Origin: Gammaproteobacteria bacterium
GTDB lineage: Bacteria; Pseudomonadota; Gammaproteobacteria; Pseudomonadales; UBA3067
Reading direction: 5' to 3'
DNA length: 7,400 bases
Assembly (NCBI GenBank): GCA_019090565.1
Contig: JAHRVS010000169.1
Location: 1 to 7,400, forward strand
The notes below the pieces were generated by a model. It saw only the letters and a list, made by a program, of their open reading frames with translations, had not been told where the DNA came from and searched no databases. How positions within the stretch are numbered: the first letter of the stretch is position 1; the number at the start of each line of letters is the position of its first letter. Of this stretch, positions 1 through 6,787 are shown in pieces. Made by a program: the position numbers and the translations under genes.

Positions 1-827
1 AAATCAGAAGAGACAAAGATATGATCAATGGCTTGTTTTCTTCCTTGAAAAATATAGGAGTACCGCTTTGCTTTAGGAATAGATACCCCCAAGCTTTCCA
101 GTAAACGATCACCTCCATTTTCAACGCCTTTATTCAAAGAAGAAAGCTCTTTGCCACCAGGCAGGGCATTAAAATCTCCCAGCAACATGAACGATTTATT
201 GGGGTGCGATTGCCGCCAACTGTGCACCCAACTCCCAATCCACCGAGCTTGCTGTAGCCGCTTACTCCGTACGCGCGGGCCTTTTTTCTTATGGTTTAGC
301 CCTATGAAAGACCGGTTATGCACCACGACCACATTCAGCTGGCTTGCTCCACACATTTTTTTGGAAAGCGCTAAAAGCAAAGGCGGCCGATCAAACAGGG
401 AGTACCGAGACCCCTTTGTTTTTATATTACGGCCAAGCTGTCGAACGCCCTGCACCTTTAGCCTACTGCTAACTAAAAAACCCACATCCATCCCAGAAAT
501 ATCGTTGCCTTCATGTAGGTAAGCCAAGTACCGCTTTTTGTCAGGGCAGGCTGATTCAGCTAGTTTTTTCAGCACACTGAGGTTTTCCACCTCTTGCACC
601 GCCACGACATCTGGGCAAGCCAGTGTATTCGAAATAAATCTGGCAAGCCCTTCGGTCTTTTTCTCAAAAGAGGTGAGCGTCAACACCTTATCTCGGCGCA
701 AAGGGTCATCAACCGTATCGAAAAACCGATGAAGGTTTAACGTCGCAACCGATAATGAATCAGAATAAACCCTTCCCGTCACGGCCATTAATATCAATAC
801 AATCATCAACCCAGCTTTAAACCTCAT
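1..827 (-). CDS. Secreted endonuclease/exonuclease/phosphatase (EEP) family protein, 3' end cut by window edge
   Basis: The reading frame is open from ATG at 827 to the left edge, giving 275 residues without a stop; the C-terminus lies outside. The first ~22 residues form a Sec-type signal peptide (MRFK, then a hydrophobic run, with a plausible cleavage after V-Y-S), so the product is probably periplasmic or secreted. EEP-fold motifs appear in the expected order: LNLHRFFD (residues 30-37, the usual N-x-x-x-F-D type strand), VVAVQEVEN with the metal-binding glutamate E79, a histidine strand VVHNRS around H170, LLGDFNALP with D218 and N220, and IDHIFVS with D268-H269. This is the catalytic set of Mg-dependent DNase I-like phosphodiesterases. 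The substrate (extracellular DNA, RNA or a phosphoester) cannot be told from sequence. The start is fixed by a strong GGAGGG ribosome site five bases upstream. The gene is divergent from the F420 cluster and probably unrelated to it. The family call is firm; the specific function is unknown. Confidence 0.88.
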   Translation of the reverse strand, partial: MRFKAGLMIVLILMAVTGRVYSDSLSVATLNLHRFFDTVDDPLRRDKVLTLTSFEKKTEGLARFISNTLACPDVVAVQEVENLSVLKKLAESACPDKKRYLAYLHEGNDISGMDVGFLVSSRLKVQGVRQLGRNIKTKGSRYSLFDRPPLLLALSKKMCGASQLNVVVVHNRSFIGLNHKKKGPRVRSKRLQQARWIGSWVHSWRQSHPNKSFMLLGDFNALPGGKELSSLNKGVENGGDRLLESLGVSIPKAKRYSYIFQGRKQAIDHIFVSSD

Positions 828-832
828 CGCCA

Positions 833-838
833 CCCTCC
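833..838 (-). promoter_or_regulatory. Ribosome binding site of the EEP gene
   Basis: Read on the - strand this is GGAGGG, five bases before the ATG at 827. It is close to the ideal anti-SD match and decides the start. An ATG thirteen bases further up (838-840) is in another frame and overlaps this site. Confidence 0.7.
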
Positions 839-858
839 ATCAAGGACATCAATCCCAA

Positions 859-897
859 TTAGTGCTGATCATAATAATTACTTATGATCAGCACTAA
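859..897. repeat. Perfect 16-bp inverted repeat with 7-base loop upstream of the EEP gene
   Basis: The left arm TTAGTGCTGATCATAA (859-874) is the exact reverse complement of the right arm TTATGATCAGCACTAA (882-897), separated by TAATTAC. The centre lies about 50 bases upstream of the EEP start and about 357 bases upstream of npdG. Each arm contains a TATGAT hexamer (on the - strand at 868-873, on the + strand at 883-888) that resembles a sigma70 -10 box, but no good -35 box is found at the right distance on either strand. There is no T-tract on either side, so a classical intrinsic terminator is unlikely. The symmetry suits a dimeric repressor or activator site controlling the EEP gene, or a 5' UTR hairpin. 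The repeat itself is certain; its role is inference. Confidence 0.8.
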
Positions 898-993
898 AGC
901 AATTTTTAGGGTATATTCTTGCTTAGATTTACTCACTGACGTAACCGTTCAGCGAGTCTCGGAGCTGCTCAGATTGCGCTCACTTAGGCATGA

Positions 994-1011
994 GCCGAGT
1001 AGCTACTCGGC
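994..1011. repeat. 18-bp perfect palindrome
   Basis: GCCGAGTAGCTACTCGGC reads the same on both strands with no loop. With zero spacer it is more typical of a dimeric DNA-binding site or a cruciform remnant than of an RNA hairpin, although a hairpin with a four-base loop is possible. No T-run follows, so it is not a normal terminator. It lies 224 bases before npdG. Confidence 0.75.
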
Positions 1012-1210
1012 GACCAACCAACTAATGACTTTTCTTGATCAAGGGGAACCTGTTTGCTCAAGCGCTAAACCTTGGAGGCCGAACTGCATGACTCCGCAGA
1101 CGGATGGCTTAAAGCAACGCAGAAAGCCAAAGCCTAGTGCGTAGGCAATACACGGCACGGTACCCGAGCTTCCAGTTGTATTAACCAGTGCCTCAGCTTT
1201 AGCGGCTCCC

Positions 1211-1216
1211 TATAAC
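1211..1216 (+). promoter_or_regulatory. Candidate -10 box for the F420 operon
   Basis: TATAAC matches the sigma70 -10 consensus at five of six bases and lies 18 bases before the npdG ATG. Hexamers at 16-18 base spacing upstream do not resemble TTGACA, so either the promoter needs an activator or this is a chance match. Transcription from here would give a 5' leader of only about a dozen bases, which fits the poor ribosome site before npdG. Confidence 0.25.
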
Positions 1217-1234
1217 CTAGAGTAAAATAAAAAC

Positions 1235-1924
1235 ATGCCCGATACGACTGTCAAACAACCCTTACCCGTTATTGCCATCCTTGGCGGAACCGGCTCACTC
1301 GGAAATGGCCTCGCCAAACGATGGGCCAAAGCGGGCTACTCTGTGGTCATTGGTTCTCGTGACGCCCTCAAGGCGGAACAGGCCGCACAGACCATTTTAG
1401 AGCAGATCACGGGCAGTCAGATTTGTGGTGCCGACAACCTTAGTTCTGCAAAAAATGCAGATATCATCGTGCTCACTGTTCCCTTCGCAAACCAGATAAC
1501 CACCCTCAAAGAAGTACAAGGCACACTCAAGGGCAAACTCCTTATTGATGTAACTGTCCCTCTACAGCCGCCGAAGGTTGGCACCGTTCAAATGCCCCCA
1601 GAAGGCTCCGCTGCACTCAGAGCACAAGCGCTTCTGGGTGAGCATGTTGACATTGTTTCAGCCTTTCAGAATGTTAGCGCTGCGCACCTAAACAGCAGCC
1701 ATGCCATTGACTGTGACGTACTGGTAACCGGCAATTCACGCTCTGCTCGCGAACAAGTCATTGCGCTGATCGAAGCTATTGGTATGCGTGGCTTTCACGC
1801 AGGCCCCCTCGCAAACTCCGTTGCAACCGAGGCGCTAACATCTGTATTAATTTCTATAAACCGACACCACAAACTCGATGGTGCTGGCATTCGCATTACG
1901 GGCAACCCTTTATCTGATGGCTAA
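1235..1924 (+). CDS. npdG: NADPH-dependent F420 reductase (F420H2:NADP oxidoreductase)
   Basis: This cytosolic enzyme passes hydride between NADP(H) and the deazaflavin F420; in bacteria it is normally taken to supply F420H2 from NADPH. The 229 residues match the family's usual size. A Rossmann nucleotide loop, IAILGGTGSLGNGLA, spans residues 13-27. GSRD at 40-43 places S41 and R42 where the family contacts the NADPH 2'-phosphate. ADIIVLTVPF follows at 75-84, then the VDIVSAFQNVSA segment typical of the F420 side of the cleft. A C-terminal part with GMRGFHAGPLANS and the ITGNP end completes the family pattern. ATG 1235 is the only reasonable start: an in-frame TAA lies at 1223-1225. The ribosome site is weak (AGAG about 12 bases up). 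It is the first gene of the F420 operon, 33 bases before cofE. Identification is strong from motifs and context; physiological direction is inferred. Confidence 0.93.
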   Translation: MPDTTVKQPLPVIAILGGTGSLGNGLAKRWAKAGYSVVIGSRDALKAEQAAQTILEQITGSQICGADNLSSAKNADIIVLTVPFANQITTLKEVQGTLKGKLLIDVTVPLQPPKVGTVQMPPEGSAALRAQALLGEHVDIVSAFQNVSAAHLNSSHAIDCDVLVTGNSRSAREQVIALIEAIGMRGFHAGPLANSVATEALTSVLISINRHHKLDGAGIRITGNPLSDG

Positions 1925-1957
1925 AGCTCAACATTAACTCAAAAAAGCAAACGTAAT

Positions 1958-2728
1958 ATGGAAGTCACTTTCTCAGCATTAAAGTCTCTACCGATGATAG
2001 AGCCGGGCGATAATCTAGTAGAAATAATCATCGCTAACATTAAGCGAAACGGTAATACCTTGCAGAATGGGGATATCCTCGTTATTGCACAGAAAATAAT
2101 TTCAAAGGCTGAAAATCGCTATTTGACCTTAAGCGAGATTACACCAACGTTACGTGCAAAAGAAATTGCCGAAGAAGTACACAAAGACCCTCGTTATGTG
2201 CAGGCTGTACTGGATGAATCGATTGATGTTGTTAGAAAAAAGCCAGGGGTTTTAATCGTTGAGCACCGTTTGGGGTTTATTCACGCCAACGCGGGCATTG
2301 ACCAATCCAATATTCAGCACCCCGACAGCGACGAGCGACTCCTACTTCTGCCCAAAGACCCAGACACCAGTGCTCAAAAAATCAGATACGCTATTGCTGC
2401 GCAACTAGACGTTGATGTAGCGGTCATCATCAATGACACCATGGGCAGAGCTTGGCGTAATGGCACTTTAGGTTTAGCTATTGGTATCGCAGGTATCGCG
2501 CCCATTGACAACCGCATAGGCAAAAACGATCTGTTTGGCAGAGAGTTAAAAGTCACTGCAACTGCAATTGCCGATGAGCTCGCCGCCGGAGCATCACTGG
2601 TGATGGGGCAAACCACCGAAAAAAATCCCGTCGTCCTCGTTAGAGGCTACCCCTTTCCAAATAAAACAGCTCTCGAAACAGGCACCCCCCCATTAATTCG
2701 AGACAAAGCGCAGGATCTATTTCGTTAG
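1958..2728 (+). CDS. cofE: F420-0:gamma-glutamyl ligase, stand-alone CofE type
   Basis: CofE adds L-glutamates by gamma-linkage to F420-0 using GTP and divalent metal, giving F420-2 or longer tails. The 256 residues equal the archaeal CofE type. Family marks in order are LPMIEPGDNL (11-20), NGDILVIAQKIISKAE (37-52), ANAGIDQSN (110-118, acidic D115), INDTMGRAWRNG (158-169, D160 and T161 in the metal site region), then IGKNDLFGREL and the ADELAAGASLVMGQ helix. The nitroreductase-like C-terminal domain of actinobacterial FbiB, which reduces dehydro-F420-0, is absent; this bears on which phosphoacid CofC uses. The start is ATG 1958, since an in-frame TAA lies at 1922-1924 with no other start codon between. 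No clear Shine-Dalgarno is seen. The stop TAG (2726-2728) overlaps the next gene's GTG by one base. Identification is strong. Confidence 0.95.
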   Translation: MEVTFSALKSLPMIEPGDNLVEIIIANIKRNGNTLQNGDILVIAQKIISKAENRYLTLSEITPTLRAKEIAEEVHKDPRYVQAVLDESIDVVRKKPGVLIVEHRLGFIHANAGIDQSNIQHPDSDERLLLLPKDPDTSAQKIRYAIAAQLDVDVAVIINDTMGRAWRNGTLGLAIGIAGIAPIDNRIGKNDLFGRELKVTATAIADELAAGASLVMGQTTEKNPVVLVRGYPFPNKTALETGTPPLIRDKAQDLFR

Positions 2729-3717
2729 TGGAACAATTAACCCAAGTCAAAAAACAGAATCCTCCCCAGTACTTGGCATTGTGTGGAGGTGTAGGCGGTG
2801 CAAAACTCGCATTGGGCTTGTCTTACCTGCTTGGTGAAAAACTAATGATTGCCGTTAACACCGCCGATGATTTCGCACACCTAGGCCTACACATATCGCC
2901 AGATATCGATACCGTTTTGTATACGCTGTCAGGGAAAAGCAACCAAGCGCAAGGCTGGGGCCTTGAAAATGAAAGCTGGAATTTTTTAAGTGCAATGAAG
3001 GAACTAGGCCAAGAGAGCTGGTTCCAACTCGGAGACCGCGACCTCGCCACCCACGTCACCCGCACACAACTTTTGAAAAATGGGCAAACCCTTTCCTATG
3101 TCACCCAATTTTTATCTGAACAATTTTCTATCAAACCCAGCGTTGTCCCCATGAGCGATCATCCGGTTCGTACTTTAATCGGCATAAAGAACGGTAATTA
3201 CATTCCCTTCCAGCATTATTTCGTAAAAGAACAATGCAAGCCACAGGTCGACCGCTTCAAGTTTGATGGAATAGAATCCGCCACCCCTTGCCCCGCTCTA
3301 ATTGAAGCCCTAAATTCACCGTGCTTGAAAGGCATTATCATATGCCCGTCCAATCCATTCGTTAGCGTTGACCCAATACTGTCCATTCCTGGACTAAAAG
3401 AAATTATTCGAAACCACCCCTCACCGGTGATTGCCGTCACCCCCATTATCGGCGGGCAAGCGATTAAAGGCCCTACCACTAAGATGATGACCGAACTGGG
3501 GATTCCTCAAACTGCCTGTAGCATAGCGCGTCATTACCGTGACGTTGCAGATGGTTTTATACTCGATAAAAAAGACAGCGCTCTCAAGCCGGACATCGAA
3601 CAACTGGGCCTAGAAGTAGAGCTGGCGCAAAGCCTGATGCAAACACTGGCTGACCGAATAGACTTGGCGAAGTCGTGCCTTGATTTTATTACGCGTATTG
3701 ATGGTAAAGCTGAGTAA
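2728..3717 (+). CDS. cofD: Phospholactate/phosphoacid transferase CofD, makes F420-0
   Basis: CofD transfers the activated phosphoacid (2-phospholactate, phosphoenolpyruvate or 3-phosphoglycerate, from the GDP-linked CofC product) onto FO, giving F420-0 or a variant. The 329-residue protein begins at GTG 2728, whose G is the last base of the cofE stop (TAGTG), so translation is probably coupled. AGGA at 2712-2715 is a rather distant ribosome site. Visible family features are the nucleotide/FO loop CGGVGGAKLALGL (19-31), VNTADDFAHLGLHISPDIDT (42-61 region), QLGDRDLATHV, SNPFVSVDPIL, and the signature TPIIGGQAIKGPTTKMM. The first ~14 residues precede the usual family N-terminus and may be a short extension; a TTG a little downstream is a weaker alternative start. 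The stop lies five bases before the fused cofCGH gene. Identification is strong; the acid actually used is not readable here. Confidence 0.94.
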   Translation: MEQLTQVKKQNPPQYLALCGGVGGAKLALGLSYLLGEKLMIAVNTADDFAHLGLHISPDIDTVLYTLSGKSNQAQGWGLENESWNFLSAMKELGQESWFQLGDRDLATHVTRTQLLKNGQTLSYVTQFLSEQFSIKPSVVPMSDHPVRTLIGIKNGNYIPFQHYFVKEQCKPQVDRFKFDGIESATPCPALIEALNSPCLKGIIICPSNPFVSVDPILSIPGLKEIIRNHPSPVIAVTPIIGGQAIKGPTTKMMTELGIPQTACSIARHYRDVADGFILDKKDSALKPDIEQLGLEVELAQSLMQTLADRIDLAKSCLDFITRIDGKAE

Positions 3718-3722
3718 CAAGT

Positions 3723-6700
3723 ATGAAAAAAACCATTGCTATCATACCCGTCAAGAACCTAGAAAATGCAAAGCAGCGTTTATCCCCAGTGTTAAATAAA
3801 TCGCTACGCGCAGACCTCTGCCTAGCCATGCTCGAAGACATGCTACGCTGTCTGAAACAAGTGCCAGAGCTCAGTAGTACGCTCATTATTGGCAACGATC
3901 CGCGTGTTGCCGCGCTGGCCAGACGGTACCATGTTGAGGTCATAGAGGAAAAGAACGAGTCCGATCTCAATAGTGCTGTTACCCAGGCCCGTTCCATAGT
4001 AAAAAACCGAGGCATAGAGCAAATGCTTTACTTGCCTGGCGATATTCCTCTCATCACTCCTCGTGCAGTTCAACAGCTACTCAATGCCAGTGGCAGCCTT
4101 ATTTTGGCTCCCTGCGAAGACAATACCGGTACCAATGCACTGCGTTGCGAACCAAAGCAAATCACCCCGTTTTGCTTTGGAGAGAACAGTTTTGCGCTAC
4201 ACCAACAGCAAGCTAAGATACAGGGTAATAAAGCAACAGTCGTTCATTCGAAAGTCATTGCTTTTGATGTCGATACGCCCGAAGCTCTGACAAAACTCAA
4301 AAGCCAATTAGCGCACGCACCAACACTGGCACCCTGCACTGCAAAAGTCACCGCTCAAATTTTCGCACCTATTAAAAATATCCCGCTAAGCAATAAAGAA
4401 ATTCACAGCTTCATTGAAAATAGTGACTTAAACACCTTAATGTTACGTGCGGCAACACTCAGAGACAAAGGCCACGGGCAAAGTGTTTCGTTTTCAAAGA
4501 AAGTATTTATTCCCCTCACCCAGCTCTGCCGTGACGTTTGTCATTACTGCACCTTTGCACAAACGCCCAGCCACCTCGATCAACCTTTTTTAGAAATAGA
4601 TCAAGTTCTCAAAATTGCTCAAGAAGGCGCTAAAGCTGGTTGTAAAGAAGCTTTGTTTACCCTAGGTGATCAGCCCGAAGCACGGTATTCCATTGCCAAA
4701 AAATGGCTTTCTGAGCGCGGATATGCTTCCACACTGGATTACCTCGAACACGCAGCAAACGCAGTGTTTGATACAACTGGCCTACTCCCCCATCTCAACC
4801 CCGGCCTCATGACTCAGAAAGACCTATCCCGTCTCAAGAAAGTATCTGCCTCAATGGGTATCATGCTGGAAAGCAGCGCTATGCGCCTTTGTGAAAAAAA
4901 TATGCCTCACTATGGCTCCCCAGACAAAGACCCTGAAAAGAGGCTCAAAACTATTCGCCTAGCCGGAGAATTAAAAATCCCGTTCACCACGGGGATATTA
5001 ATTGGTATTGGCGAAACTCGCTCAGAACGAATCGATTCACTATTAAAAATTCGCACACTTCACCAAAAATTTGGTCACATACAAGAAATCATTATTCAGA
5101 ATTTTCGGGCAAAGCCAAACACTAAAATGGCACAACACGCTGAACCAAACCTCAATGAATTGCTATGGACGATTTCCATTGCGCGCATTATTTTTGGTTC
5201 AAACATGAATATACAAGCTCCCCCTAATCTCAGCCCAGATGCATTAATTCGCTTGATAGACGCTGGAATCAATGATTGGGGCGGTGTATCGCCCCTAACA
5301 CCCGACCACGTCAACCCAGAAGCCCCGTGGCCCCATCTCGCACAATTAAAAGCAGAAACCAAAAAAGCGGGTAAACAACTAGTAGAGCGGTTAAGCATCT
5401 ATCCGCGCTATATTCTCAATGACCTTGTTAGCCCTCCACCTATCCCGATACGCTGGATGGAAAAGTCCATTGCGCAAAAAGCCTTTGCGCTAATAGAAGG
5501 GCATGGATTCGTTCGCAGCGATGAATGGAACGCAGGGAAAACCATTCATCCTCCGCAAAGCACTCTAAAGCACATCCGTGCAGTGCCCACCCAGCACCCC
5601 TCTAAGCGATTAGAGTCAATATTAATAAAAGCGAAAAAAGGGCAGGCTTTAACCCAAGTGGAAATTGTCACGCTACTTGAAGCCAAAGACAACGACTTAA
5701 CTCACGTGTGCCTAACGGCCGATTCACTGTGCAAACAGGCATGCGGCGAAACAGTCACCTACGTCATCAATCGCAATATCAACTACACCAATATTTGCAC
5801 TTACAAATGCCAGTTTTGTGCCTTCTCTAAAGGTAAGGGCTCTGAAAACCTCCGAGGCGCGCCCTACACGCTAAATACCGAAGAGATTGTCGCGAAAGTC
5901 CTTGATGCTCAATCAAAAGGCGCAACGGAGGTCTGCCTTCAAGGAGGGATTCATCCCTTATACACTGGGCAAACCTATATCGACATCTGTACCGCTATAA
6001 AAGACGCCGCACCAAACATGCATATTCATGCCTTTTCACCTTTGGAAATTTGGCAGGGTGCACGCACCCTAAGCATGCCTCTCGATGCCTACCTTAAAAA
6101 GCTCAAAGAAGCAGGTTTAGACACATTACCAGGTACCGCTGCGGAAATACTCGATGATGAAGTGCGCAACACCCTGTGCCCCGACAAAATCACCAGCGCA
6201 CAATGGTTACAAGTCATGGAAAGTGCTCACCGGCAAGGCTTCAAAACTACCGCGACCATCATGTTTGGTCACATTGAAAACTACCAACACATCGCGAACC
6301 ACCTTGTAGCAATTCGCTCCCTTCAAGATCGCACACAAGGCTTCACTGAGTTTGTACCACTTCCCTTTGTCCATAGTTATGCCCCCATCTACCAAAAAGG
6401 CCATAGCCGCACTGGCCCCAGTTTTCGTGAAGCAATACTACTGCATGCCGTAGCCCGTCTCGCTTTTCACACCAGCATACACAATATCCAAGCATCCTGG
6501 ACTAAACTCGGCCACCAAGGTGCTAAAGCTGCCTTGATGTCCGGTGCCAATGACCTAGGAGGCACACTGATGAATGAGAGCATTACTCGCGCCGCCGGTG
6601 CTTCTCATGGGCAGGAAACCGACCAAAGGGCACTTGTCAGTTTGATAAAAGAAGCGCATAAAAGACCCCAGCAACGTACAACCCGTTATGACCATGTAAA

Positions 6701-6749
6701 TACCTCAACCAACACACAAGACGAACGAATTCCCATCACACTCATATAG
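3723..6749 (+). CDS. Trifunctional F420 synthesis fusion: CofC guanylyltransferase + CofG + CofH FO synthase
   Basis: One 1008-residue frame joins three enzymes. Residues 1 to ~205 are CofC, which loads a phosphoacid onto GTP: IPVKNLENAKQRL near the N-terminus, LPGDIPL (104-110), DNTGTNAL (133-140), DVDTPEAL (182-189). Residues ~225-565 are CofG, a radical SAM domain with C269-x3-C273-x2-C276, followed by YASTLDYLE, LLPHLNPGLM, PHYGSPDKDPEKR and TTGILIGIGET. Residues ~630-985 are CofH, with a second cluster motif C692-x3-C696-x2-C699, then CLQGGIHP, HAFSPLEI and GGTLMNESI. CofG plus CofH (FbiC in actinobacteria, ~850 residues) makes FO from the ribityl-diaminouracil and tyrosine. No stop, frameshift or lost key cysteine is seen, so all three units look functional. 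About 20 residues follow the usual FbiC end (QRTT motif). ATG 3723 is five bases after the cofD stop. Domain calls are firm; the benefit of fusing CofC is inference. Confidence 0.95.
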   Translation: MKKTIAIIPVKNLENAKQRLSPVLNKSLRADLCLAMLEDMLRCLKQVPELSSTLIIGNDPRVAALARRYHVEVIEEKNESDLNSAVTQARSIVKNRGIEQMLYLPGDIPLITPRAVQQLLNASGSLILAPCEDNTGTNALRCEPKQITPFCFGENSFALHQQQAKIQGNKATVVHSKVIAFDVDTPEALTKLKSQLAHAPTLAPCTAKVTAQIFAPIKNIPLSNKEIHSFIENSDLNTLMLRAATLRDKGHGQSVSFSKKVFIPLTQLCRDVCHYCTFAQTPSHLDQPFLEIDQVLKIAQEGAKAGCKEALFTLGDQPEARYSIAKKWLSERGYASTLDYLEHAANAVFDTTGLLPHLNPGLMTQKDLSRLKKVSASMGIMLESSAMRLCEKNMPHYGSPDKDPEKRLKTIRLAGELKIPFTTGILIGIGETRSERIDSLLKIRTLHQKFGHIQEIIIQNFRAKPNTKMAQHAEPNLNELLWTISIARIIFGSNMNIQAPPNLSPDALIRLIDAGINDWGGVSPLTPDHVNPEAPWPHLAQLKAETKKAGKQLVERLSIYPRYILNDLVSPPPIPIRWMEKSIAQKAFALIEGHGFVRSDEWNAGKTIHPPQSTLKHIRAVPTQHPSKRLESILIKAKKGQALTQVEIVTLLEAKDNDLTHVCLTADSLCKQACGETVTYVINRNINYTNICTYKCQFCAFSKGKGSENLRGAPYTLNTEEIVAKVLDAQSKGATEVCLQGGIHPLYTGQTYIDICTAIKDAAPNMHIHAFSPLEIWQGARTLSMPLDAYLKKLKEAGLDTLPGTAAEILDDEVRNTLCPDKITSAQWLQVMESAHRQGFKTTATIMFGHIENYQHIANHLVAIRSLQDRTQGFTEFVPLPFVHSYAPIYQKGHSRTGPSFREAILLHAVARLAFHTSIHNIQASWTKLGHQGAKAALMSGANDLGGTLMNESITRAAGASHGQETDQRALVSLIKEAHKRPQQRTTRYDHVNTSTNTQDERIPITLI

Positions 6750-6773
6750 ATTATTAATAACAAAAGCCAAGAC

Positions 6774-6779
6774 AGGGAG
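6774..6779 (+). promoter_or_regulatory. Ribosome binding site of the LLM oxidoreductase gene
   Basis: AGGGAG sits eight bases before ATG 6788 and is the best + strand Shine-Dalgarno sequence in the cluster. The 38-base gap before this ATG shows no hairpin or T-run, so the gene is probably read from the same transcript, with its own strong translation start. Confidence 0.65.
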
Positions 6780-6787
6780 CTAACATT

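Larger units (their letters stand above)
898..1222. other. Intergenic stretch without a recognised gene
   Basis: This is the rest of the 407-base divergent gap. Reading all six frames gave only a short frame (884-1144, +) that starts inside the inverted repeat, lacks a ribosome site and has no recognisable protein character, plus broken frames on the other strand. No tRNA, riboswitch or known small RNA was recognised. The stretch contains an 18-bp palindrome (994-1011). Part of it (about 941-1140) is richer in G and C than the flanking A/T-rich ends, which could mark a decayed mobile element or an unrecognised structured RNA. Neither can be supported further from the sequence. Confidence 0.5.

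Noticed and set aside
151..732. Two open frames on the + strand opposite the EEP gene
   Set aside because: The - strand frame shows EEP motifs and a signal peptide across the whole stretch; the + frames lack ribosome sites and read as antisense shadows.
859..897. Inverted repeat as an intrinsic terminator
   Set aside because: No T-run follows on either strand, the stem is A/T-rich, and no gene ends toward it: both flanking genes point away.
884..1144. 86-codon open frame on the + strand in the divergent gap
   Set aside because: Its ATG sits inside the right arm of the inverted repeat, no ribosome site precedes it, and the translation shows no family motif or ordered protein character.
941..1234. 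Riboswitch or IS66 insertion sequence before npdG
   Set aside because: No conserved riboswitch core (for example cobalamin, TPP or FMN boxes) was recognised, and no second terminal repeat or transposase frame supports an insertion sequence.
2374..3603. Open frames on the - strand opposite cofE and cofD
   Set aside because: They lie entirely within well-supported + strand genes and carry no recognisable motifs.
4300..4480. Possible assembly-joined genes between CofC and CofG
   Set aside because: The frame is open through the linker with no stop, no strong internal ribosome site and natural protein sequence leading into the FbiC N-terminal helix region, so a true fusion is the simpler reading.
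3689..6404. Short frames on both strands inside the cofCGH fusion
   Set aside because: The fusion's domain motifs run continuously across these positions, so the short frames are overlaps by chance.
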